DNA of 20,343 nucleotides from Corallococcus sp. CAG:1435 (GTDB lineage: Bacteria; Bacillota; Clostridia; Christensenellales; CAG-314): positions 1 through 20,343 of the forward strand of contig HF998447.1 in assembly GCA_000433775.1 (NCBI GenBank), read 5' to 3'. A program made the position numbers and the translations under genes. A model generated the notes under the pieces. That model was not told the DNA's origin, ran no database searches, and saw nothing but the letters and a program-made list of their open reading frames with translations. Shown here piece by piece: positions 1 through 7,991 of this stretch (within the stretch, counting starts at the first letter, position 1; every line of letters starts with the position of its first letter).

Positions 1-90
1 TACGCAACCGTTTGCGTGTTTTTGCTACACAAAAAGCGTTTGGAAGGAATTTTACACAACAAAACTACGGGAATTGACAAAAAGGAAAAC

Positions 91-768
91 ATGAAAGACT
101 TTATTTTTCAACAAACGGGCATTGCCCTGACGGGAGAACAGGAAAAGCAGTTGGAATACTACTGCGACTTTTTGCTGGAAGAAAACGAAAAGTACAACCT
201 CACCGCCATTACGGAAAGAGAAGCCGTGTGGGAAAAACACTTTGCCGACAGTATGTTGGGTAGCGTGTTTCTGAAAAAGGGCGTATCGCTGTGCGACATA
301 GGCAGCGGTGCGGGATTTCCCTCGTTACCGTTGAAAATACTCCGTCCCGACATTGACGTAACGCTGGTGGACAGCCTGCAAAAACGCATAAATTTCACGC
401 AGATGCTTTGCCAAAAGTTGGGTATTTCGGCAAACTTCTATCACCAACGTGCGGAAGATTTTGCAAAAACAAACCGTGAAGCCTTTGACGTTGCAACCGC
501 CCGAGCAGTTGCGCCCCTACCTGTTTTGTTGGAATACACGGCGCAAATCGTGAAAGTTGGCGGTAGCATAGTGGCATACAAAACGGACTTGGAAGAAAGC
601 CTCACGGCAAAAAACGCCTGCAAGGTGCTGGGATTGGTTCTTACAGACAGCAAAAACTTCACCTTACCCGACGGAAGCAGGCGATGCATTTTGCAGTATG
701 TCAAAAAAACGCACACGCCGACGCAGTACCCCAGGGGGCAAAACAAACCCAGAAAATCGCCTTTGTGA
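91..768 (+). CDS. rsmG: 16S rRNA (guanine527-N7)-methyltransferase RsmG (GidB)
   Basis: RsmG uses S-adenosylmethionine to methylate N7 of G527 in 16S rRNA. The 225-residue product has the class I SAM-binding motif CDIGSGAGFPS at residues 68-78. It also has the family signatures NLTAI near residue 36 and ATARAVAPL near residue 135, and a basic tail ending RKSPL like other RsmG proteins. The ATG at 91 was chosen because AAGGA lies just upstream (82-86) and the length then matches the family (about 205-240). The frame is open up to a GTG at 16, but those 25 extra residues look unrelated to RsmG. The gene converges on jag; in most Bacillota it follows mnmG in the same direction, so it appears inverted or relocated here. 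The identification is secure; the start is less so. Confidence 0.93.
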   Translation: MKDFIFQQTGIALTGEQEKQLEYYCDFLLEENEKYNLTAITEREAVWEKHFADSMLGSVFLKKGVSLCDIGSGAGFPSLPLKILRPDIDVTLVDSLQKRINFTQMLCQKLGISANFYHQRAEDFAKTNREAFDVATARAVAPLPVLLEYTAQIVKVGGSIVAYKTDLEESLTAKNACKVLGLVLTDSKNFTLPDGSRRCILQYVKKTHTPTQYPRGQNKPRKSPL

Positions 769-782
769 GTTGTTCCTTTCAA

Positions 783-796
783 CAACCGTACGGTTG
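783..796. repeat. Perfect 14-bp palindrome after rsmG
   Basis: CAACCGT followed directly by ACGGTTG forms a perfect palindrome with no spacer, 14 bp after the rsmG stop. It is too tight to fold as an RNA hairpin, so a dimeric protein-binding site is more likely than a terminator. No protein can be assigned. Confidence 0.4.
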
Positions 797-911
797 AATT
801 TTACAAAAAAACACGTTTTTGCTTTCAAAATTTTCGCTCACAAAGCCTTGCATTTTAAAGATTTTGTGCGCAAAACGTTTATACGTCTGTAAAATTTTTG
901 TCAAAACAAGA

Positions 912-940
912 AAAAAGCACGCAGTAATTGCGTGCTTTTT
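912..940. terminator. Bidirectional intrinsic terminator between rsmG and jag
   Basis: A perfect 12-bp stem (912-923 with 929-940) has a 5-nt loop. The arms are AAAAAGCACGCA and its complement, so a U-tract follows the stem on either strand. It can end both the rsmG transcript and the rpmH-to-jag operon transcript. Confidence 0.85.
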
Positions 941-1109
941 GTTTCTGCAAGATTTAACGAAAACTTTTGAAACGGTTGCAACTGCCACAGTTGTTTTCGC
1001 AACATGACGTTTGCCTTGTAGGCAGTTTGCACAAAGTCGGCATTGCCTGCTCTTTTAGAGGCATTTTCATCTGCCCTGCCGTTTGCGTTTCCGATTTTGC
1101 AACTTTTAC

Positions 1110-1718
1110 TTATCTTCTTTTCTTGTCGCTTCTGTACACGAAGTTGAGGGTTTTTCTCGGCGCATTGGGGGCGTTGAGAATGTCGCTTTGTTCCTTGGGG
1201 GAAACGACGATGTGTCTGTTGTTTCCCTGTCCCTCGCTTCCCGTGGTAACGTACTTGCTGTTTTGCAAAGCGGTGTGAATAATGCGTCTTTCGTAGGGAT
1301 TCATGGGTTCAAGTTTCACAGCCTTGCCCGTGCGCTTAACCTTGGATTCCAAATTGGAAGCAAGGCGTTTCAAGGTCTTTTCCCTCTTTTCACGGTAGCC
1401 TTCGGTGTCGATTACCACTCGGCGGAAGTTGCCGTGCTTGCCGTTGAGAAGCAAACTGCAAAGGTACTGCAATGCATCCAGCACTTCGCCGTGCCTTCCG
1501 ATAACGCTGTTTGCGTCCTGTCCGAAAATGTTGAGGCAAACTGCGTCTTCCTTTTCGTAAATTTGCACGTCGCAATCGGTGCAACCCATTTTTTCCAGCA
1601 CGTTTTGCAAAAAGTCCTTTATTTTTTCTCCCTCGGCGGAAGTTTCGGTGGAAACTTCCGCTTGTGCAACGGAGGTAACGTCCTCCGTTACTGCGGTTTC
1701 AGAGTTGTCTTTTCTCAT
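1110..1718 (-). CDS. jag: Jag/KhpB RNA-binding protein (KH and R3H domains)
   Basis: This is the SpoIIIJ-associated RNA-binding protein Jag (KhpB), 202 residues. A KH-type segment carries the GxxG loop as GRHG at residues 74-77. It is followed by an R3H domain at about 137-173 with the R-x-x-x-H signature in ERRIIH (R144, H148). The usual N-terminal Jag_N domain is not apparent; residues 1-30 are an acidic, Ser/Thr/Glu-rich tail. The start lies 2 bp after the yidC stop, with AGGT just upstream inside the end of yidC, so the two genes are translationally close. It is the last gene of the minus-strand rpmH operon. The family is known to act in RNA-level control of cell elongation and division; any role here is inferred. 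Confidence 0.92.
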   Translation of the reverse strand: MRKDNSETAVTEDVTSVAQAEVSTETSAEGEKIKDFLQNVLEKMGCTDCDVQIYEKEDAVCLNIFGQDANSVIGRHGEVLDALQYLCSLLLNGKHGNFRRVVIDTEGYREKREKTLKRLASNLESKVKRTGKAVKLEPMNPYERRIIHTALQNSKYVTTGSEGQGNNRHIVVSPKEQSDILNAPNAPRKTLNFVYRSDKKRR

Positions 1719-1720
1719 AA

Positions 1721-2995
1721 TTACCTCATATAACTTGCTTTGCCGGATTTGTTCTTTGCTTCCTCCTTGGCAAAACTTCTGTCCACAATCTTTTCCACGG
1801 GTTTACGCAATGCAACGGTGGAAAGGATGCTCAAAGTGTAGTTTACCACCATGTAGATGGCAAATGCTCCGGTGTACATAAATCCGAAAATCGCCATCAA
1901 AAGGGGCATCATTATCATCATTGTTTTGTTGGTAGTTGCCGTCTGAATGTCCTGCTCGGTGGGTTGTTCGGCCTTGTTTTTGCTCTTTTTGTCCAGATAC
2001 TGCGACAAAAACATGGAAAGGAAGGAAAGCCCGATGGAAAGCAGAGGCAAAATCATAAGCCCGTTCCATGCGCCGTTTTCCCCACGAATGCCCGTTTGCA
2101 ACACTGCGCTGCGAATAAGTTCGTAGTGAGTAAGTCCGCTGTCCACGCCGAATTCGCTCATGTCAACCGTTGCGCTGAATCCGTTTGTGCTGTCGTTGTA
2201 GGCAGGCATTACGGACACCCACGTGTCGGGCTGCCAAACGTTCTGAATCCACAGCCAACTTTCGTGGTTGCCGATGTAGTACTCTTTCACCTTTTCCAAA
2301 GAGGCGTTGCGATAGGTTTCGCAAAATGCCACTCCGTACTTGTTTTCAAAGTGGTCGATGCCCACAATGTAGGCGTTTGTCTGCTTTTTGTACTCGTTGG
2401 TTTCCTGACTGCTTTCAAACACCGTGTTGTATTCGTTTTGCAGATAGTCCCACTTTTCGCCGCCTTCCTGTTGTACAGTGGTGTAGTAGGCTTCGTAGTA
2501 GGTGTCGGAAAGTCCCTGAAAGTTCTTCACGCTGCTGTAGGTGGAGTAATCACGCAAGCCGGCAAACATTACAAAGAAAATGACCATGGAAATTATCATG
2601 GGCAAGCAGGAAGAAAACATGGAATAACCCGCTTTTCCGTACACCTTTTTCTTTTCTTCGTTTGCACGGGGCGTATTTGCTCCGTAACGCTTGTCAATTT
2701 CCGCAAGCAAGGGTTGCATTTGTTTGTTTTTTTGCGTCATCTTGCGAGATGCCACACGCTGCCAGATGTCCAACGGCAATGTTACCAACTTCAGAAACAG
2801 CGTGAATACAACAACCGTCCAGCCGTAGTTGCCAATCCAGCCGTGCATCAGTTTGACCAACTTGCCCATTACGCCGAGGTTTGCCTCGGTGTAGTTGAAG
2901 TAGTCGGCTTTTTCCGTCTGACAACTTGCCAGCACAAACACGCAAAGCAATGCAAACAGCATTACAAGCGCAAAAATTTGCTTTTTTCTTTTCAT
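1721..2995 (-). CDS. yidC: Membrane protein insertase YidC (SpoIIIJ/OxaA type)
   Basis: YidC inserts membrane proteins alone or with SecYEG. The 424-residue protein starts with a lipoprotein signal peptide whose lipobox LASC ends at Cys25. Hydrophobic segments follow near residues 58-76, 127-147, 312-333 and 359-396. The basic stretch WQRVASRKM around residue 80 fits the hydrophilic-groove arginine region, and WLWIQNVWQPD near 247 matches the conserved core. Gram-positive YidC proteins are usually 260-290 residues. This one is longer because of extra extracytoplasmic sequence around 150-245 and 265-310. The ATG at 2995 was chosen over 3022 because GGGAG lies five bases upstream and the signal peptide then starts MKRKKQ. 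It follows yidD by 19 bp. Confidence 0.93.
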   Translation of the reverse strand: MKRKKQIFALVMLFALLCVFVLASCQTEKADYFNYTEANLGVMGKLVKLMHGWIGNYGWTVVVFTLFLKLVTLPLDIWQRVASRKMTQKNKQMQPLLAEIDKRYGANTPRANEEKKKVYGKAGYSMFSSCLPMIISMVIFFVMFAGLRDYSTYSSVKNFQGLSDTYYEAYYTTVQQEGGEKWDYLQNEYNTVFESSQETNEYKKQTNAYIVGIDHFENKYGVAFCETYRNASLEKVKEYYIGNHESWLWIQNVWQPDTWVSVMPAYNDSTNGFSATVDMSEFGVDSGLTHYELIRSAVLQTGIRGENGAWNGLMILPLLSIGLSFLSMFLSQYLDKKSKNKAEQPTEQDIQTATTNKTMMIMMPLLMAIFGFMYTGAFAIYMVVNYTLSILSTVALRKPVEKIVDRSFAKEEAKNKSGKASYMR

Positions 2996-3014
2996 TGTTA
3001 CTCCCACAAATCCA

Positions 3015-3260
3015 TCACACAAACCACTTCATATTTCCCCTGAGGTTTGTTGGCACAGGGTCGAAACCACCCTTTCCCCACGGGGCGCAACGCAAAAGAC
3101 GCAAAAAAGTCAGCCAACTTCCCTTGAAAAAACCGAAAGACCTGTACGCTTCCATGGAATACACCGAACAACTCGGCGTGTAGATACATGTCTTTTTGCC
3201 CTTCCAGCGGGAGAAGGTGGCTTTGTACACCTTCAAAAGAAAAATTGCCACGTATTTCAC
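3015..3260 (-). CDS. yidD: Membrane protein insertion efficiency factor YidD
   Basis: YidD is a small membrane-associated protein that helps YidC-dependent insertion. The 81-residue product has an N-terminal hydrophobic or amphipathic helix (KYVAIFLLKVYKATFS), then the family core CIYTPSCSVYSMEAY and LRCAPWGKGGFDPVP. It begins with GTG at 3260, inside the rnpA stop: the sequence GTGA supplies both the start codon and the TGA of rnpA. This is the classic coupling between these genes. A longer frame up to 3305 exists, but those residues do not belong to the family. It lies between rnpA and yidC in the usual order. Confidence 0.93.
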   Translation of the reverse strand: MKYVAIFLLKVYKATFSRWKGKKTCIYTPSCSVYSMEAYRSFGFFKGSWLTFLRLLRCAPWGKGGFDPVPTNLRGNMKWFV

Positions 3261-3589
3261 AGTAACAAATCCGCCTTTTGCAACAGTTTTTGCATGCTTT
3301 CGCATATTTGCGCAAAGGCGTACTCTTCCTTTTTGCGAGGCACAAACACCAGGTTGTAACCTTCCTTTACTTTGGGCATAAACATCGACGCCGCAGCCTT
3401 CATCTGACGGCGTATTCTGTTTCGGCTTACTGCGTGTCCGTACTTTTTGCTTATGGAAAAGCCTGCCTGCGACAATTTTTTGTTGTTTTTGCAGTACAGC
3501 AACACAATGTTTTTGTCGGCTACGCTTTGCGCATGCTTGTAGACGTAGTTGTATTGATAGTTCTTTTTAAGCCTGTAAATAGACTTCAA
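3257..3589 (-). CDS. rnpA: Ribonuclease P protein component
   Basis: RnpA is the protein subunit of RNase P, which removes 5' leaders from pre-tRNAs. The 110-residue product opens with MKSIYRLKKNYQYNYVYK, as the family does. It carries the RNA-binding signature SRNRIRRQMK at residues 55-64 and the preceding GFSISKKYGHAV strand. The start codon is TTG (3589), supported by GGGGC about seven bases upstream and by alignment of the N terminus with the family. It lies 15 bp after rpmH and overlaps yidD by 4 bp, so all three are probably co-transcribed. Confidence 0.95.
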   Translation of the reverse strand: MKSIYRLKKNYQYNYVYKHAQSVADKNIVLLYCKNNKKLSQAGFSISKKYGHAVSRNRIRRQMKAAASMFMPKVKEGYNLVFVPRKKEEYAFAQICESMQKLLQKADLLL

Positions 3590-3604
3590 GTTTCTGCCCC
3601 GAAA

Positions 3605-3739
3605 TCAGGCGGAAAGAGAATGACGACCCTTGTTTCTTCTTCTTGCAAGCGTTCTTCTGCCGCCGGTTGTCTTCATTCTTGCACGGAATCCGTGAACTTT
3701 GCTTCTTTGTCTTTTCTTGGGTTGATAGGTTCTTTTCAT
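3605..3739 (-). CDS. rpmH: 50S ribosomal protein L34
   Basis: L34 is a 44-residue, very basic large-subunit protein. The sequence [18 protein letters not shown] followed by [18 protein letters not shown] is diagnostic. The ATG at 3739 has AGGAG at 3747-3751. The frame stays open to 3835, but those extra residues are not part of L34. It is the first gene of the operon that runs to jag, driven by the promoter at 3839-3867 with a leader of about 90 nt. Confidence 0.97.
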   Translation of the reverse strand: MKRTYQPKKRQRSKVHGFRARMKTTGGRRTLARRRNKGRHSLSA

Positions 3740-3838
3740 TTTGGTTCTCCTTATTTCTGCACAAAAAATTGTGCGTTGTAGTAGTAAAAAAAGCATTTCG
3801 GCGGTAAAGACACACACTACCACCATAGCATTCACCCT

Positions 3839-3867
3839 ATTTTATCAAATACACAATTCAAAGTCAA
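3839..3867 (-). promoter_or_regulatory. Promoter of the rpmH operon
   Basis: On the minus strand TTGACT (3867-3862) and TAAAAT (3844-3839) are separated by 17 bp, with TG one base before the -10 (extended -10). The predicted start near 3832 leaves a leader of about 90 nt before rpmH. Confidence 0.75.
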
Positions 3868-4095
3868 GTGTTTGCAACGCACACGCCTGCCTTTGACGGG
3901 CAAAGGTTGCTTCATTTTTTTGCCGTTTTTCCCAAAACGCCGTTTTCCAAGCGTTGTACAACGGTTTTCCCTTATCATTTGATAATTATTGTCAAAATTT
4001 TTACCAAAAAGTATTTTTTCCATTGCCGACAGCCGCTGCGGATATTTTCACAAAAAGAATTTTTACAATGCGGTTGCTTTTTTGACGTTATTTTC

Positions 4096-4124
4096 TTGCT
4101 TGTGTAATTTATTTTTGATATAAT
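4096..4124 (+). promoter_or_regulatory. Promoter of the LRR protein gene
   Basis: TTGCTT (4096-4101) and TATAAT (4119-4124) are 17 bp apart, and TG one base before the -10 makes an extended -10. The leader to the ATG at 4215 is about 85 nt. The start codon is preceded by a G-rich site, GGGGGT at 4202-4207. Confidence 0.65.
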
Positions 4125-4214
4125 TTTGTAAATTATTGTTTAATAAAATTTTATCAAGTATCAATCTGGCAACGGACGGAGATTTCTGTTAAAACACAAA
4201 CGGGGGTAAACGCA

Positions 4215-6414
4215 ATGTCTTTACGTGACGATTTGGTAAATCAGCAAAAGGAACAAAGCCAAAAGAACCGAGAAAAGGCAAAAGAGGAAAAAGCCCTTTC
4301 TTTGCAACGGGAACAAAACTACAAACAGCAAAAGGCGCAACTGCAAAAGCAGAAGGAGGACGCCTTCGACGCTTTTGCCCAACAGGTCAAAGAGGGACAC
4401 GTTCCCGACGAATGGGTGAAACTGTACGACGGTTACGTGGAAAAAATAAAGGAGCACATTCTGAAAGGAAATCTCTCTTTCCACTTCAAAGACGCCGTTA
4501 CGGCAGATTATTACCAAGAAAAGGCTTCCGTCAACAAGGGCAAAAACAGCGTCGTTACTCTCATGAACGACTACCTTACAAAACGCCTCAAACAGGACGG
4601 TTTTTCCTCGGCAAAATTCCGCCTTGTGGACGAAATTACCTACTACGCCACGGATCAGGACTACGCCGACCAACAGGCAAGGCAGGAAATAAACGACGCC
4701 AAGGCGCAGGCAGATTACGAAAATTCCTGGAACAACTGGTACAACTACGACACCGGGGGAAGAGCACAACTACTACTTTGTGGTGAGCGGAAGTCTGTAC
4801 CGCAAAAGCAGCGGCAAAGAGGTGGATACCGACACCGATGTGAAAATTCACGGCATTTTCGCCGCCGTTTTCGGAGTGCTTTTCGGTATTTTCGGATTTG
4901 CCTTTCCCTTCATTTTCCCGCCGGAAAAAACTTTGCCCGTCATCGGGTTCGGATTCGGCAATCCCATTGCTTCCTTTTTCATATTTTTGATTGCGGGGGA
5001 AATTTTCGCCGCCTTTGCGGCGTTTATCGTAAACTGTTTCCGCCACATGAGGGACGCCGTCAACAAAAAAAGGCGTGTTCTTTCCGTCGTGGTGGTGTCG
5101 CTGTTTTTGGTGTGCGTTATCGCAGGCGGAACGGCCTTTGCAACGCTGTTTCCCTTCAGCAAATTGACCGTTGACGGCGTTACTTATCAGGTAACGGAAA
5201 ACTGGAAGGAATACGAAGTAACAGCCATCGACGAAAACCTCACCGAAGTTACCGTCAGCACAACATTGAGAGGACTTCCCGTGCGACAGGTAGAGTGGAA
5301 AAACTTTGAACAGGTCCAAACCTTGTACATAAAGGGAACGGACATCAAAAGATTTGTAAGTTACGATTACATGCCTTCCAAAATCGTTCTTGAGGAAGGT
5401 CTTACGGAAATTCCTGACAGCACTTTCAGCAGGTCCGACATTGTAGAAGTCGTGTTGCCTTCGACAATTACAAAAATCGGAGACGGAGCCTTTTACAACT
5501 GTACCAACCTGAAAAGGATAAACTTGGGCGACAACCTTAACTTTGTGGGCGAATCGGCGTTTAAAGGTTGCGTTTCCCTTGAAGAATTGTACTTGGGACA
5601 CAGTTTCCAAACATCCTACGTGTCCTCTTTTTCAGGATTGAGCGGTTTGAAAAAAGTAATATTAAACTGCAACAACGTGCCAGATAACGAAACTATGCTG
5701 TCTTGGTACCTTTTAGACACAAAAACCGCCAACGGCCTGGAATTTGTGATAGGAAAAGACGTGGAAGTCGCTACCTATTTCAATTTGTTTGAACACCATG
5801 GCTCCGTCAACGAATTTAACACCGTTTCCACCGTAACATTTGAGGACGGATGCAAAGTCAGGGAACTTGACGGAACTTTCCGTGGTTTTTACAATCTGAC
5901 ATCTGTCGTGTTGCCCGAATCCGTCAAAAAAGTCGGGAAAAGCACTTTCGAGCAGTGTCAATCGCTTGAATCAATCGACCTGTCCGGCGTTACGGAATTG
6001 GACACGGAAAATCTTTTTGCAAATTGCTACAGTTTGAAATCCGTTATACTTCCCGATAATCTTACGGAAATAGGACCGTACATGTTTTCAAACTGTAAAT
6101 CGCTAGTTTCATTAACAATTCCGCAAAGCGTAACCGTCATAGGTGAAAATGCCTTTTCCAAATGTGCCATTGAAACTATTGTTTTGCCTCAAAATCTTAC
6201 AGAGATTGGAACTAAGGCTTTCTACATTACCGACTTAAAAGAAATATTCATTCCAAAAAGCGTAACGTACATCGGAGAAGCGGCTTTCGTTGCTTTTACT
6301 TTCAATCAGTTAACTGTGTATTGCGAAGTAGATTCAAAGCCCGAAGGCTGGCATGACGATTGGGCTCATGATAACTACTATATAGACATTCTGTGGGGAC
6401 GTAATAAACCATGA
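4215..6414 (+). CDS. BspA-like leucine-rich-repeat membrane protein, frameshifted
   Basis: One gene appears split over two frames. Frame one (4215 to about 4758) encodes a charged Lys/Gln/Glu-rich, probably coiled-coil N terminus and a domain ending NNWYNYDTG. Within the G run at 4755-4759 sense coding moves to the next frame, continuing EEHNYYFVVSGSLYRKSSGK. After that, frame one reads as Arg-rich shadow sequence to a stop at 5174. The second frame has three hydrophobic segments (about 4840-4920, 4960-5040 and 5080-5155). About ten BspA-type LRR_5 repeats follow, of the form LPxxLTEIGxxAFxxCxxL. The C terminus (YCEVDSKPEGWHDDW, then WG) is typical of such surface proteins. A joined product would be about 732 residues with the repeats outside the cell. 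The GTG at 4780 has no ribosome binding site, so a separate second gene is unlikely. The ligand is unknown; such repeats often mediate adhesion. Confidence 0.8.
4755..4759 (+). other. Probable frameshift in a G5 run
   Basis: Five consecutive G lie exactly where protein-like coding passes from one frame to the next. Four G would join the two parts as ...YDTG-EEHNYYF... . It may be a sequencing indel, a true mutation, slippage-based phase variation or recoding. No pseudoknot or other recoding stimulator was recognised. Confidence 0.7.
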
Positions 6415-6532
6415 TAAACTACCAAACAAATTTGTCAATGTAAACTTACTGTTGCAAATTTTTACATACGGTACATGTTTTATTTGCATTTTTTCAAAAA
6501 CCGTCTGTTTCAGAACTTTTACAATTGCGTTA

Positions 6533-6562
6533 AAAAAGCAAGGGTGTTTGCCCTTGCTTTTT
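6533..6562. terminator. Bidirectional terminator between LRR gene and dnaA
   Basis: A perfect 12-bp stem (AAAAAGCAAGGG at 6533-6544 with 6551-6562) has a 6-nt loop. The A-tract and T-tract at its ends let it terminate both the plus-strand LRR transcript and the minus-strand dnaA transcript. Confidence 0.85.
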
Positions 6563-6646
6563 ATCTGTTGTAAATTCTGTGGAATACACGGGCAAACGGG
6601 TTATACGGTTTTTGCCCTTGCTTTTTTTATCTGTTGTAAATCTTGT
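6549..6646. repeat. Duplicated dnaA 3' end
   Basis: The segment 6549-6580, containing CCCTTGC, a T run and ATCTGTTGTAAAT, recurs at 6613-6646 with an offset of 64-66 bp. The second copy is the real end of dnaA (codons for IYNR and the stop) and its trailer. The first copy lies outside the gene and forms one arm of the terminator. Between them GGGCAAA (6590-6596) and TTTGCCC (6611-6617) can also pair. Confidence 0.75.
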
Positions 6647-7991
6647 CCCTAATGTCCTTGACCTGCGACGCCAAAAAATCGTTGTTTTTCACGTCCTCGC
6701 TTATCTTGTCCCTTGCGTGCATGACGGTGGTGTGGTCCCTTCCGCCAAAGTACTCGCCTATGGATACCAGCGGCACGCTTTGACCCAGAATGTCGCAAAT
6801 GAGGTAGATGCAAATCTGACGGGGAACGACAATTTCTTTGTTTTTCTTTTTGCCCACAAGTTCTTCCTTTTTGACGTGGAAGTATTCGCAGGTAGCGTTT
6901 ACTATGTGGTCGATGGTGATGATGTCGCTTGTCGCTTCGGCGTAATCTCTCAAAGCGTCGTTGACGATGTTCATGTCGTTGGGGTCGCCTCCGACAAGTG
7001 TGGAGTAACTGATTATGCGGTTTAACATTCCTTCCATTTCACGGATGTTGTTGGTTATTTTTTCCGCAATGAGGCTAAGCACCCTTATGTTGACGTTGTA
7101 TCCCTTTTGACTGCACTTTTTTTGCAAAATGGCAATTCTCGTTTCCAGGTTGGGGGGTTGAATGTCGGCAATAACGCCCATGGCAAAACGGGTGCGCAAC
7201 CGTTCTTCAATCTTTATTTCCTTTGGGGGACGGTCGCTGCTGAGAATAATCTGCTTGTCCGAAAGGTACAATTCGTTGAAAGTGTGGAAAATTTCCTCCT
7301 GCGTGCCCTCCTTGTTTGCCAAAAACTGCACGTCGTCCATCATCAGCACGTCAAGTTTGCGGTACTTGTCCCTGAACACCTTTTTGGCGTTGGGGTTGGA
7401 TGTGTCGTGAAGCGACTCGATAAATTCGTTCATAAATTGGTCGCAGGTAACGTACATTATCTTTTTTTCGGGGTAGTTGCGTTGCAGACGGTTTCCTATT
7501 GCGTGCATCAGATGGGTTTTTCCAAGACCCACTCCTCCCCACAAAAACACGGGATTGTACTTGGTACCGGGGTTGTCCGCCACCGCCCTTGCCACCGCTT
7601 CGGCGTACTCGTTGCTTTTGCCAACAACAAAGTTTTCAAAGGTGTACTGCGAAATGAAGTTGGTTTTTTCTTCCACTACGGAAATGTAGTTGGCGCTGAC
7701 TGGGATGTCCACTTCCTTTTCCACGTTGCCTACGTTGGGAAGGTCCTTTTCCGTGATAATTTCTATGTCCACAATGGAAGGGAAAACGACGTTGGTGCAA
7801 CTGCGCAAAATGTCCTTGTAATTGTTGTCCACAATGTTTTTCACTGCCCTTGTTTCGGCAAGCAAAATAAGCCTGTCGTGGTACAGCCCGACAGGTTGAA
7901 GTGTGTTGATGTACAAATCGTAAACAAGCGTTTGTACCTTTGCTTCCGCTTCCAGCAGAATGTTGTTCCAAATTTGATTCAGTTTCAGCAT
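6627..7991 (-). CDS. dnaA: Chromosomal replication initiator DnaA
   Basis: DnaA is the AAA+ ATPase that binds origin boxes and melts oriC. The 454-residue protein has domain I at about 1-80, a linker, the AAA+ domain with Walker A GGVGLGKTH (152-160) and Walker B LMMDD (216-220), and RLRTRF (264-269). The C-terminal DNA-binding signature GGRDHTTVMHA is at 416-426. ATG 7991 was chosen because the product then starts MLKLNQIWNNIL, as expected for domain I. An upstream TTG at 8054 would add 21 non-homologous residues. No Shine-Dalgarno site is visible before 7991, and the promoter is unusually close. dnaN does not follow; the LRR gene converges on its 3' end, and a nitroreductase gene lies upstream on the same strand. 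Confidence 0.96.
   Translation of the reverse strand: MLKLNQIWNNILLEAEAKVQTLVYDLYINTLQPVGLYHDRLILLAETRAVKNIVDNNYKDILRSCTNVVFPSIVDIEIITEKDLPNVGNVEKEVDIPVSANYISVVEEKTNFISQYTFENFVVGKSNEYAEAVARAVADNPGTKYNPVFLWGGVGLGKTHLMHAIGNRLQRNYPEKKIMYVTCDQFMNEFIESLHDTSNPNAKKVFRDKYRKLDVLMMDDVQFLANKEGTQEEIFHTFNELYLSDKQIILSSDRPPKEIKIEERLRTRFAMGVIADIQPPNLETRIAILQKKCSQKGYNVNIRVLSLIAEKITNNIREMEGMLNRIISYSTLVGGDPNDMNIVNDALRDYAEATSDIITIDHIVNATCEYFHVKKEELVGKKKNKEIVVPRQICIYLICDILGQSVPLVSIGEYFGGRDHTTVMHARDKISEDVKNNDFLASQVKDIRDKIYNR

Larger units (their letters stand above)
769..1109. other. Convergent intergenic region between rsmG and jag
   Basis: This 341-bp gap lies between the 3' ends of rsmG and jag. It holds the 783-796 palindrome and the strong hairpin at 912-940, and is otherwise T-rich with no supported gene. 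The missing mnmE and mnmG genes, commonly found between jag and rsmG, have left no recognisable remnant. Confidence 0.6.
3740..4214. other. Divergent intergenic region rpmH / LRR gene
   Basis: This 475-bp region sits where oriC often lies, next to rpmH, yet it holds no TTATCCACA-like DnaA boxes. It contains the rpmH promoter, a small hairpin (CCTTTG 3890-3895 with CAAAGG 3901-3906), the palindrome TTATCA-TT-TGATAA (3972-3985) and the LRR-gene promoter (4096-4124). No further gene is supported. Confidence 0.6.

Noticed and set aside
1964..3043. A 359-codon plus-strand open frame opposite yidC (with similar ones opposite jag, dnaA and dnaN at 1083-1733, 7107-8378 and 10963-12183)
   Set aside because: These are antisense shadows of strongly conserved genes, without ribosome binding sites or recognisable domains; they stay open because of the codon bias of the real genes.
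3740..4214. oriC beside rpmH, its common position
   Set aside because: No TTATCCACA-like boxes were found; the interval holds two promoters and a palindrome unlike a DnaA box.
4780..6414. The LRR part as an independent gene starting at GTG 4780
   Set aside because: There is no ribosome binding site, and protein-like sequence continues upstream of the GTG in the same frame to the G run, so it is the second part of one frameshifted gene.
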